This document shows positions 17,345-24,289 of a DNA stretch of 35,205 nt, piece by piece. The DNA comes from Allostellaceae bacterium. GTDB lineage: Bacteria > Pseudomonadota > Alphaproteobacteria > ATCC43930 > CGMCC-115725. Each line of letters begins with the position of its first letter. The first letter of the stretch is position 1. The translations under genes and the position numbers were made by a program. The notes below the pieces were generated by a model that did no database searches, was not told the DNA's origin, and was given only the letters and a program-made list of their open reading frames with translations. Location: positions 1-35,205 of the forward strand of contig JANWJX010000067.1 in assembly GCA_025451725.1 (NCBI GenBank), read 5' to 3'.

Positions 17345-18423
17345 GTCACGGCCTCTTGCCGCGTCTCGGCAAGGCGCGGATAGGTTTGCAGCGGATTGTC
17401 GATCATTATCTTGCGCCGATGCTGTGGGGACAAGCCTTCGGGCAGCACATCGCCGCCGTCGAATTGCCAATGCGGATAGTCGGTCGAGAACAGGATCATG
17501 TCCTCGGAACCAATATGGTCGAGGAGGCGCTCGAACCGCGCTTGCTCCGGCGGCTCGTCCACCGGCTGCAAGGTCAGGCGCACGTGGTCGCGCACGATCT
17601 GCGTCGGCGGCCGATCGACCCACGGCGTCTCGGTGCGGATGCCGCGCCAGGTCTTGTCGAAACGCCACAAGAACGCCGGCAGCCAGGTAATGCCGCTTTC
17701 GATCAGCACCACTTTCAGCAATGGAAATTCGACGAAAACGCCTTCGGCGACGAGGCTCAGCAATTGCGACTGGAAGGACTGCGCGTGCGCGACATAGTCC
17801 TCGAGGTAATATGAACCCCAGCCGAGCGAGGTCGGCGGATGGCGGAACGAACTGCCGGCGTGAATACCGATCGGGAGGCCATGCTTCTCCGCGGCGCGAT
17901 AGATCGGCCAGTAGCTGCGCTTGCCGAGCGGCCGTTCGCCCGCCGCCAGCACCATGATCTGGACGAAGCGCCGGTCGGGCGCGACCCGGTTAATCTCGTC
18001 GACCGCCAGCTCGGGATTCTCCGGCGCGATCACGATGGACGCGCGCAAACGCGGATCGCGATCAAGCCATTCCTTCGTCGTCCAGTCGTTCATGGCGCGC
18101 GCGAGGGCAGCGGCGAAATCGTCGTTCGGCAGATACGGTCCGCCGTAGAGCGTGTTGCAGATGGCGAAGCGCGTGCCGAACGCGTCGAGCGCGTCGCGTT
18201 GCAACAGCGCGAGATCGCTGCCCGGCTTGCCGCGTTGCGGCCGCCAGTCGGGCCGGCCGGCGAGCGGCACTGCGGGCGGATAGGAACCGAGATCGAGATT
18301 TTCGACGGTGCGGATCGCCACCATCTCGCGCCAATATTCGTCGAGATACGGCAACAGCGCGTCGGTATTGGCGAGCGCGGGATGGACGTCGCAATCGATC
18401 GCGCCCGAAACGGTCACAGCCAA
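17341..18423 (-). CDS. Amidohydrolase family 2, copy 2
   Basis: 360 residues from a TTG start; metal residues in AIDCDVHP, GIHAGSS and LFSTDYPHWQFD as in the downstream sister. Similar stretches shared by both include RYWPI/SYWPI, the GW-x-SYY-x-E segment and the long C-terminal helix region, so they arose by tandem duplication. TTG 18423 has GGGGAG six bases upstream; choosing it makes both proteins 360 residues. An in-frame ATG at 18456 lacks a Shine-Dalgarno. It heads the operon, with only 50 bases separating its start from the divergent membrane-protein start, so its promoter must lie inside or near coding DNA. Confidence 0.88.
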   Translation of the reverse strand: MAVTVSGAIDCDVHPALANTDALLPYLDEYWREMVAIRTVENLDLGSYPPAVPLAGRPDWRPQRGKPGSDLALLQRDALDAFGTRFAICNTLYGGPYLPNDDFAAALARAMNDWTTKEWLDRDPRLRASIVIAPENPELAVDEINRVAPDRRFVQIMVLAAGERPLGKRSYWPIYRAAEKHGLPIGIHAGSSFRHPPTSLGWGSYYLEDYVAHAQSFQSQLLSLVAEGVFVEFPLLKVVLIESGITWLPAFLWRFDKTWRGIRTETPWVDRPPTQIVRDHVRLTLQPVDEPPEQARFERLLDHIGSEDMILFSTDYPHWQFDGGDVLPEGLSPQHRRKIMIDNPLQTYPRLAETRQEAVT

Positions 18424-18473
18424 ATGCCTCTCCCCATTGCCGCCGCGCGATATCATAGTGAACGGGGAACGGC

Positions 18474-19241
18474 ATGAGCAATCCGACCGTCGCGCATAGC
18501 AGCAAGGTTCCGGCGGTGACGCTGGGATTCTGGATCGTCAAGATCGCGGCGACGACGCTGGGCGAGACCGGCGGCGACGCCATAACGATGACGATGAATT
18601 TGGGCTACGCCGTAGGCACGGTGATCTTTTTCGCGCTCTTCCTTGTCTTGGTCGCCGCGCAGATCAGGGCACGCTCTTTCCACCGGTTTTTATACTGGGC
18701 CGTGATCGTCGCCACCACGACAGTCGGCACGACGATGGCCGACTTCGCCGACCGCTCGCTCGACATCGGCTATGTCGGCGGCTCGTCGCTATTGTTCGTG
18801 CTGGTGCTGGTCGTACTTGGCGCATGGTACTTGGCCGAAGGATCTGTCTCGGTCAACAACATCAAGACACCACGTGTCGAGATGTTCTATTGGCTCACCA
18901 TTCTCACCTCGAACACGCTAGGCACCGCGCTTGGCGATTTTCTCGCCGACGATGGCGGGCTTGGCTTCGAAGGCGGTGCGCTGGTGTTCGGCGCCGGCTT
19001 GGTCGTGCTCGCGGCACTCTATTTCTTCACGCCGATCTCGCGCACGCTGCTGTTCTGGGCGGCATTCATCCTGACGCGGCCGCTGGGCGCGACGCTCGGC
19101 GACCTGCTCACCAAGCCGCACAGTGAAGGCGGGCTCGATCTCAGCCGCTTCAGTTCGTCGGCAGCGATAGCGATAGTGATTGTCATTTGCATTTCGCTGA
19201 TGAGGCAACGCGCGCATTCGGCAATTGCGCCGCCAACCTGA
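18474..19241 (+). CDS. COG4705-type multi-pass membrane protein with four internal repeats
   Basis: 255 residues with about eight predicted membrane segments. A repeated motif, (F/Y)W then T then G then D, occurs at residues 19-35, 74-90, 139-155 and 194-210 (TTLGETGGD, TTVGTTMAD, NTLGTALGD, RPLGATLGD). Trp to Asp is 15 residues every time, and the first two repeats lie exactly 120 residues before the last two, so the protein looks like an internally duplicated pair. It is uncharacterised in my knowledge. It precedes an MbfA-like iron protein by 28 bases, suggesting a metal-related role. GGGGAA precedes the ATG. Confidence 0.85.
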   Translation: MSNPTVAHSSKVPAVTLGFWIVKIAATTLGETGGDAITMTMNLGYAVGTVIFFALFLVLVAAQIRARSFHRFLYWAVIVATTTVGTTMADFADRSLDIGYVGGSSLLFVLVLVVLGAWYLAEGSVSVNNIKTPRVEMFYWLTILTSNTLGTALGDFLADDGGLGFEGGALVFGAGLVVLAALYFFTPISRTLLFWAAFILTRPLGATLGDLLTKPHSEGGLDLSRFSSSAAIAIVIVICISLMRQRAHSAIAPPT

Positions 19242-19269
19242 ATTGGCTACGGAGTCCATGGAGGAATTC

Positions 19270-20397
19270 GTGGCGGATCCAAATCCGGTCAAACGCTACC
19301 GCGCCAACGTCCAGGACGAGGTCGACAGCGCGTCGCTCTACCGCGCGATGTCGGACGCGGAAGCCAACCCGCAACTCAAGGAAGTCTATTCGCGCCTCGC
19401 GCAGGTCGAGGAGGCGCATGCCGAATTCTGGAAGAAGCGCCTCGCCGCCCTCGGCGCGGCCGATCCGCGAGGGCGCCCGAGCTGGCGCAGCCGCACGCTC
19501 GGCTGGATGGCGCGACGCTTCGGCCCGCAGACCGTGCTGCCGATCATCAATTCGATGGAGCGTACCGGCGGCGCGACCTACGACGCCCAGCCCGAAGCGG
19601 TGCTTGCCGGCCTGCCCGCGGCGGAGCGTTCGCATGCCCGCATCATGCAAGCGATGGCGGAGCCGAGGAAAGGCGGGGTCAGCGGTGGCAATCTCGCGCG
19701 GATCGAGGGACGGCATCGCACCGGCGGCGGCAATTCGCTACGCGCGGCGGTGCTCGGCGCAAATGACGGGCTGGTGTCGAACCTCAGTCTCGTCACCGGC
19801 GTGATCGGCGCCGACCTGTCGGCGCACTCGGTGCTGATGACCGGCATCGCCGGCCTGCTCGCGGGCGCGTGCTCGATGGGCATGGGCGAGTGGCTGTCGG
19901 TCAACAGCGCGCGCGAATTCTATCAGGCGCAAATCGCGACCGAAGCCGATGAACTCGCGGAATTTCCCGAAGAGGAAAAGCAGGAACTGATGCTGATCTA
20001 TCAGGCCAAGGGCCTGCCGGAACAGCAGGCGAAGGCGCTCGCCGACCGGATCATCGGCAATCCGGACACCGCGCTGCAGACCCTGGCGCGCGAGGAACTC
20101 GGTATCGACCCCGAGGAACTGGGCGGCTCCGCGTGGAGCGCCGCCGGCACGTCTTTCCTCTTGTTTGCGGCCGGGGCCATCGTGCCGGTAATCCCGCTGT
20201 TCTTCGTCGACGGGCCGCGTGCCGCGATCTACAGCGCGGTGCTGAGCGGCATTGCCATGTTCATCATCGGCGCGGGAACGACGCTGTTCACCGGGCGCGG
20301 CATCCTGGTGTCCGGATTGCGTCAGCTCGCCATCGGCATCGCCGCCGCCGCCATCACGTTCGGGCTGGGGCGATTGATAGGCGTCGCGGTTAGTTAA
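19270..20397 (+). CDS. mbfA: Membrane-bound ferritin / VIT1-CCC1 fusion (MbfA-like)
   Basis: 375 residues. Residues about 1-140 form a ferritin/rubrerythrin-like di-iron domain (E17 in QDEVDSASLY, E47/E48-x-H50 in VEEAHAEFW) and the C-terminal two thirds is a VIT1/CCC1 transporter domain (LRAAVLGANDGLVSNLSLVTG, then GMGEWLSVNSAREFY and several membrane helices). MbfA in Rhizobiales exports iron and protects against peroxide; that role is inferred here. GTG 19270 has GGAGG five bases upstream; ATG 19258 is an alternative with a poorly spaced site. The stop TAA overlaps the stop of a small gene on the other strand. Confidence 0.9.
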   Translation: MADPNPVKRYRANVQDEVDSASLYRAMSDAEANPQLKEVYSRLAQVEEAHAEFWKKRLAALGAADPRGRPSWRSRTLGWMARRFGPQTVLPIINSMERTGGATYDAQPEAVLAGLPAAERSHARIMQAMAEPRKGGVSGGNLARIEGRHRTGGGNSLRAAVLGANDGLVSNLSLVTGVIGADLSAHSVLMTGIAGLLAGACSMGMGEWLSVNSAREFYQAQIATEADELAEFPEEEKQELMLIYQAKGLPEQQAKALADRIIGNPDTALQTLAREELGIDPEELGGSAWSAAGTSFLLFAAGAIVPVIPLFFVDGPRAAIYSAVLSGIAMFIIGAGTTLFTGRGILVSGLRQLAIGIAAAAITFGLGRLIGVAVS

Positions 20398-20552
20398 TTA
20401 TTGTCGTCGCTGTAGTGGGCGCAGTTGCGGCCGCCGCCGGTCGCGCAAGCCTGTTCCTTGTTCCAATCGGAAAACGCCCACATGAAACGCGTCAACAGCA
20501 CGATCGCGACGAGAGCGGCAAGCAGCGACGCGATGAGTGCGGGCGGACGCAT
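20394..20552 (-). CDS. 52-residue membrane peptide with two C-terminal cysteines
   Basis: This frame is open for 52 residues: a hydrophobic helix (LIASLLAALVAIVLLTRF, residues 6-23), then an aromatic/charged stretch MWAFSDWNKEQ, then a Cys-x7-Cys tail (ACATGGGRNC, C36 and C44). That order, and the Shine-Dalgarno-poor but operon-like position 38 bases after the histidine kinase stop on the same strand, suggest a real small membrane protein, perhaps a partner of the kinase. No known family is assigned. Its stop shares a TTAA with the mbfA stop. Confidence 0.6.
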   Translation of the reverse strand: MRPPALIASLLAALVAIVLLTRFMWAFSDWNKEQACATGGGRNCAHYSDDNN

Positions 20553-20590
20553 GCCGTCAGTATCGGCGGGGGTCCCTCACCGAACAAGCC

Positions 20591-21952
20591 TCAGGCGGCG
20601 GCGAGCGCCGAACTGGTGACACGAGTGACCCGCGTCGACGGCAGGACGACCTTGACCGTGGTGCCCTGCTCCGGCTCGCTTTCGATGAGCAACGTTCCGT
20701 CGTGCAGTTCGATCAGCGACTTCGCAAGCGGTAACCCCAGGCCGGTGCCGGGATGACGCTTAGTCCAGGCGTTTTCGACCTGGCCGAAAGGTCGCAGCGC
20801 CGTGGCGATGCCGGCCGCGTCCATGCCGATGCCTCTGTCGCGAACCGTGATGGCCAAGCCGCCGTCCGTTGCCGGCAGGATCGAGACCACGACGTCGCTT
20901 TCGGGCGGCGAGAACTTCACCGCGTTCGACAGGAGATTGAGCAGGACTTGCTTCAGACGGACCATGTCGCCATCGATGCGCAACGACGGGTCGGGCGCCT
21001 CGATACGCAGACGAACTTGCATGGCGGCGGCTTGCGGCTCGACCACCTTCACGCAGTCCGCCACGAGCACCGCCAGATCGACCGGTTCGCGCGACAGCCG
21101 CATGCTGCCGGCCTCCAGCTTCGAGAGGTCCAGCACGTCGTTGACGATTGCCAAGAGATGGTGGCCCGAATTGTTGATGTCGGCGATATAGCCGGCGTAA
21201 CGGCGATTGCCAACCGGGCCAAACATCTCGTCGCGCATCAACTCGGAAAAGCCGATGATGGCGTTGAGCGGAGTGCGCAACTCGTGGCTCATATTGGCGA
21301 GGAATCGCGACTTTATCTGATTTGCGAGGACGGCAGCCTCCTTCGCCTCGCGCAGGCTGCTCACCAGCTTGTTTTTCTCGACCTGGAGCCGGATCAGATC
21401 GATGACGCCAACATTGCCGAACAGCGCCGCGCCGCGCGCTGCCAATGCATAGCCCACGGTCATCGCCGCCAGTAGCAGCGAATACCGCGTGCCGTGCGCA
21501 ACGAAGGCGATGGCGCTGGGCACCGCCATGCCCGCGATATAGCCGGCATGGGCGGGCACGTAAGAGGCGGCGATCACGGCGCCGCCCGCGATGTTGGTGG
21601 TGACAATGAAGAGCATGAAAAATCGCGCCTCGGGATCCGCCGGCACCAAATATGCGGCGCCGAACAATCCCCAAAGCAGGCCGGTGATGCTCCACATCAG
21701 CGCGACGGTGCGCGCCCACCCTGCCCGCTCGGCGTCGGTGCGGAGCGACTTGAAGCGACGCCACAGAAGATAGCGAACACCCTGCCAGACAATCATCATG
21801 GCTACCCAGCCATCGAGCAGCCAAGCTGGGAGTTCGCGGTGCAAGCAGATCGCCGCCACCACCGCCAGCGAGGCGCCGAAATAAATGGGAGCAGGAGACC
21901 GCATCACGATGCGCAATTGTTCGGCCAAAATGGCCGCGGATTGTTCCGGCAC
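20591..21952 (-). CDS. Membrane sensor histidine kinase (orphan)
   Basis: 453 residues. The N-terminal ~175 residues hold about five to six membrane helices with no recognised sensor domain; a short linker leads to the HisKA domain with phospho-acceptor H223 in NMSHELRTPLNAIIGFSE and an HATPase_c domain (N-box LLNLLSNAVKFS, G1 RDRGIGM, G2 HPGTGLGL). No response regulator gene is near. GTG 21952 is preceded by GGAGA at five bases. Its 5' region contains an 8-bp dyad. The signal is unknown. Confidence 0.9.
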   Translation of the reverse strand: MPEQSAAILAEQLRIVMRSPAPIYFGASLAVVAAICLHRELPAWLLDGWVAMMIVWQGVRYLLWRRFKSLRTDAERAGWARTVALMWSITGLLWGLFGAAYLVPADPEARFFMLFIVTTNIAGGAVIAASYVPAHAGYIAGMAVPSAIAFVAHGTRYSLLLAAMTVGYALAARGAALFGNVGVIDLIRLQVEKNKLVSSLREAKEAAVLANQIKSRFLANMSHELRTPLNAIIGFSELMRDEMFGPVGNRRYAGYIADINNSGHHLLAIVNDVLDLSKLEAGSMRLSREPVDLAVLVADCVKVVEPQAAAMQVRLRIEAPDPSLRIDGDMVRLKQVLLNLLSNAVKFSPPESDVVVSILPATDGGLAITVRDRGIGMDAAGIATALRPFGQVENAWTKRHPGTGLGLPLAKSLIELHDGTLLIESEPEQGTTVKVVLPSTRVTRVTSSALAAA

Positions 21953-21984
21953 GGCGGTCTCCGAAAAATGACGAAACCGATATT

Positions 21985-22016
21985 AGGGTTAAGACAGTGG
22001 AGATTTCGTTAACCCT
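21985..22016. promoter_or_regulatory. 8-bp inverted repeat upstream of histidine kinase
   Basis: AGGGTTAA at 21985-21992 and TTAACCCT at 22009-22016 are exact inverted copies with 16 bases between. The element lies 33-64 bases before the kinase GTG, so it could be an operator or transcript hairpin. The two TTAA cores are too far apart for a normal CtrA site. Confidence 0.4.
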
Positions 22017-22133
22017 CTCGGCTCTGAAAATCACACCAATATCAATGCAAGCTTTTGTATTTTATATGTTATTCCGTTTCGGTGTGTCCGAGTGCCGCAA
22101 CCGCGATGAAGGCGCACGGAGGGTGGATTTCCG

Positions 22134-22165
22134 GCGCGGGCGGCACTAGATTGGCGCGCTTTTTT
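22134..22165 (+). terminator. Hairpin with T6 in the kup leader (possible attenuator)
   Basis: GCGCG at 22134-22138 can pair with CGCGC at 22155-22159 around a 16-base loop, followed at once by six Ts (22160-22165). It looks like an intrinsic terminator inside the leader of kup. The stem is short (5 bp), so strength is uncertain. Confidence 0.35.
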
Positions 22166-22180
22166 GGAAGCTAGGAGATT

Positions 22181-22195
22181 CGGTCGCCAAGACCG
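22181..22195 (+). promoter_or_regulatory. Small hairpin in kup leader
   Basis: CGGTC (22181-22185) and GACCG (22191-22195) are exact inverted copies around a GCCAA loop, a further structured element in the kup leader. Confidence 0.3.
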
Positions 22196-22285
22196 TCCCT
22201 CAGTTCGCCATGACATCGTCCATTGTTCGTTGCCAGGCCATCCGGCCGGGCGCCGCCTGCCCGCAAGCGACACAAGGCTAATTGA

Positions 22286-24193
22286 GTGGCCCAGACCGTC
22301 AGTAACGGCGTTATTCACGAATCCCCGCTGCGCGGCACCTTCCGGGCACGGCACGGGCTGATCATCGGCGCGCTTGGCGTCGTTTATGGCGATATCGGGA
22401 CTTCGCCGCTCTATACCGTGCGCCAGTGTTTCGACGATATCGGCTCGATCCGTCCGGAATCGATCTGGGGCGTGCTGTCGCTGATCGCGTGGTCGCTGTT
22501 CATCGTCGTCACGCTCAAATACGTCATTGTCATCATGCGCGCCGACAACCGGGGCGAAGGCGGCATTCTCGCACTGACCGCCCTCGCCCTCCGCGCTGCC
22601 AACCGCGGCACGCGCGCCGCAAGCTGGATCATCGCCGCCGGGATGATCGGTGCTGCGCTGTTTTATGGCGACGGCGTCATCACACCAGCGATCTCGGTGC
22701 TCAGCGCCGTCGAGGGCCTCAAAGTCGCGACGCCGTTATTCGAGCCCTACATCGTGCCGATCACGGTGGTGCTGCTGGTGGCGTTGTTCATGTTCCAGCG
22801 GCGCGGCACCGGCATGGTCGGCGAATTCTTCGGACCGATCATGGCACTATGGTTCGTCGTGCTCGCCTGTCTCGGCGGCGCCGAGATCGCGCGGCATCCG
22901 GCGGTGTTATTCGCGCTCGACCCTCGCTATGGCATCAATTTCCTGCTGGCCGATCCCGCACGCGGCTTTATCCTGCTTGGCGCGGTGGTGCTGGCCGTGA
23001 CCGGCGCCGAGGCACTTTATGCAGACATGGGCCATTTCGGTGCGCGCCCGATCCGACGCGCTTGGCTGTATTTCGTGTTTCCCGCGTTGCTGCTCAATTA
23101 TTTCGGCCAGGGCGCGCTGCTGCTGCACGAGCCGGGGGCGCTAACAAATCCGTTCTATCTGTTGGCGCCCGACTGGTTCCGCTTGCCGCTGGTGGTGCTG
23201 TCCTCAGTTGCGACGGTGATCGCGTCGCAGGCAGTGATTTCCGGGGCATTCTCCATGACACGGCAGGCAGTGCAACTCGGCTATCTGCCCCGACTCGAGA
23301 TCCGCCACACCTCGGAGCACGAGGTCGGCCAGATTTACGTGCCTAAGCTCAATCTGTTCCTGCTGATCGCGGTGCTGGTGTTGGTGCTCGGTTTCCACAG
23401 TTCAGACAATCTCGGAGCCGCCTATGGCATCGCGGTGACTGGCACTATGACCATCACCACGATCCTCGCTTTCGCCTATATGCGCGGCGTGCTGCGTTGG
23501 AATTTCTATTGGTCGACGCTGCTGTTCGGCCTCTTCCTGGCGATCGATCTGATGTTCTTCTCGGCCAACATGCTGAAGATCGAGGAAGGGGGCTGGTTCC
23601 CGCTGGCGGTTGCGGCGCTGGTCTATACCGTGATGGCGACCTGGCGCACCGGCCGCGCGCAACTGACCGCGGCGCGCGCCGTCGGCGGATTGCCGCTCGA
23701 AACCTTTATCACGTCGCTCAAGCCCGATCACCCGGTACGCGTGCCGGGCACCGCGGTGTTCACCACTGCCAACAACGACAGGGTGCCGAACGCGCTATTG
23801 CATAACCTCAAGCACAATCACGTTCTCGCCGACCGCGTCATTCTGATGACGGTGATGACAGAGGACATTCCCCATGTCGGCGACGACCAGCGGCTACAGA
23901 TCCGACATCTCGACAAGAATTTCCACACCATCACGCTGCATTACGGCTTCATGGACCAGCCGAATATTCCGCGCGCGCTGGCCCAGTGCCGGATCATGCA
24001 TTTCCAGTTCAAGCTGCTCGAAACCTCGTTCTTCGTCGGCCGCGAGAAGATCGTCGCGAGCAAAAAGACGCGGTTCTGGCGGTGGCGCAAAGGCCTGTTC
24101 ATCCTGATGTCTAACACCATGCTCGACGCCACCGAGTTCTTCCGCATCCCGCCCAACCGCGTCATCGAGTTGGGCGGGCAGATCGAAATCTAG
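22286..24193 (+). CDS. kup: Kup-type low-affinity potassium/proton symporter
   Basis: 635 residues. The family signature GVVYGDIGTSPLYTV lies near residue 33, followed by twelve predicted membrane helices (including GMIGAALFYGDGVITPAISVLSA and GAEALYADMGHFG) and a cytoplasmic C-terminal domain ending in RVIELGGQIEI. It takes up potassium at the inner membrane. The start is GTG with AAGG eight bases upstream. A long, structured leader precedes it and a DMT exporter follows 96 bases later. Confidence 0.95.
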   Translation: MAQTVSNGVIHESPLRGTFRARHGLIIGALGVVYGDIGTSPLYTVRQCFDDIGSIRPESIWGVLSLIAWSLFIVVTLKYVIVIMRADNRGEGGILALTALALRAANRGTRAASWIIAAGMIGAALFYGDGVITPAISVLSAVEGLKVATPLFEPYIVPITVVLLVALFMFQRRGTGMVGEFFGPIMALWFVVLACLGGAEIARHPAVLFALDPRYGINFLLADPARGFILLGAVVLAVTGAEALYADMGHFGARPIRRAWLYFVFPALLLNYFGQGALLLHEPGALTNPFYLLAPDWFRLPLVVLSSVATVIASQAVISGAFSMTRQAVQLGYLPRLEIRHTSEHEVGQIYVPKLNLFLLIAVLVLVLGFHSSDNLGAAYGIAVTGTMTITTILAFAYMRGVLRWNFYWSTLLFGLFLAIDLMFFSANMLKIEEGGWFPLAVAALVYTVMATWRTGRAQLTAARAVGGLPLETFITSLKPDHPVRVPGTAVFTTANNDRVPNALLHNLKHNHVLADRVILMTVMTEDIPHVGDDQRLQIRHLDKNFHTITLHYGFMDQPNIPRALAQCRIMHFQFKLLETSFFVGREKIVASKKTRFWRWRKGLFILMSNTMLDATEFFRIPPNRVIELGGQIEI

Positions 24194-24234
24194 CCCACAT
24201 CGAAATTCGAATTCGGCCGCAAGGAGCGGAGCGC

Positions 24235-24261
24235 GTGGCGCGCCTTCGACGCCTACCCTGA
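24235..24261 (+). CDS. Putative eight-codon leader peptide (MARLRRLP)
   Basis: GTG at 24235 follows AAGGAG (24221-24226) by eight bases. The peptide is M-A-R-L-R-R-L-P and the last codon before the TGA at 24259-24261 is proline. It contains R-L-R and uses CGA and CTA, codons expected to be uncommon in GC-rich genomes. The stop lies in the 5' arm of the following hairpin. R-x-R motifs are known arrest sites in macrolide-inducible leaders, and Pro-stop is the arrest point in TnaC, but function here is inferred. Confidence 0.4.
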   Translation: MARLRRLP

Positions 24262-24286
24262 TTCCATCCTTGGGAAAAGGAATCAG
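24258..24286 (+). promoter_or_regulatory. Perfect 8-bp hairpin sequestering the Shine-Dalgarno of the DMT exporter
   Basis: CTGATTCC (24258-24265) is the exact reverse complement of GGAATCAG (24279-24286), with a 13-base loop. The 3' arm includes the GGA of the exporter's Shine-Dalgarno (AAGGA, 24277-24281, ATG at 24290). A ribosome at the leader stop would cover the 5' arm and free that site. Confidence 0.5.
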
Positions 24287-24289
24287 ATC

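Larger units (their letters stand above)
21953..22285. other. 333-base region between divergent histidine kinase and kup
   Basis: This is the longest gene-free stretch. It holds an 8-bp dyad near the kinase start (21985-22016), an AT-rich patch at about 22040-22080 that is unusual in this genome and probably contains promoters, and from 22080 a GC-rich kup leader with a hairpin plus T6 and a second small hairpin. A GTG frame of 21 codons at 22084-22149 has no Shine-Dalgarno and is not called. Confidence 0.6.

Noticed and set aside
15266-17383. Long plus-strand open frame of about 705 codons
   Set aside because: It runs opposite to the amidohydrolase and Rieske genes that have clear motifs; a GC-phase artefact.
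22084-22149. 21-codon GTG frame in the kup leader
   Set aside because: No ribosome site and no conserved pattern; its end in the hairpin loop may be coincidence.
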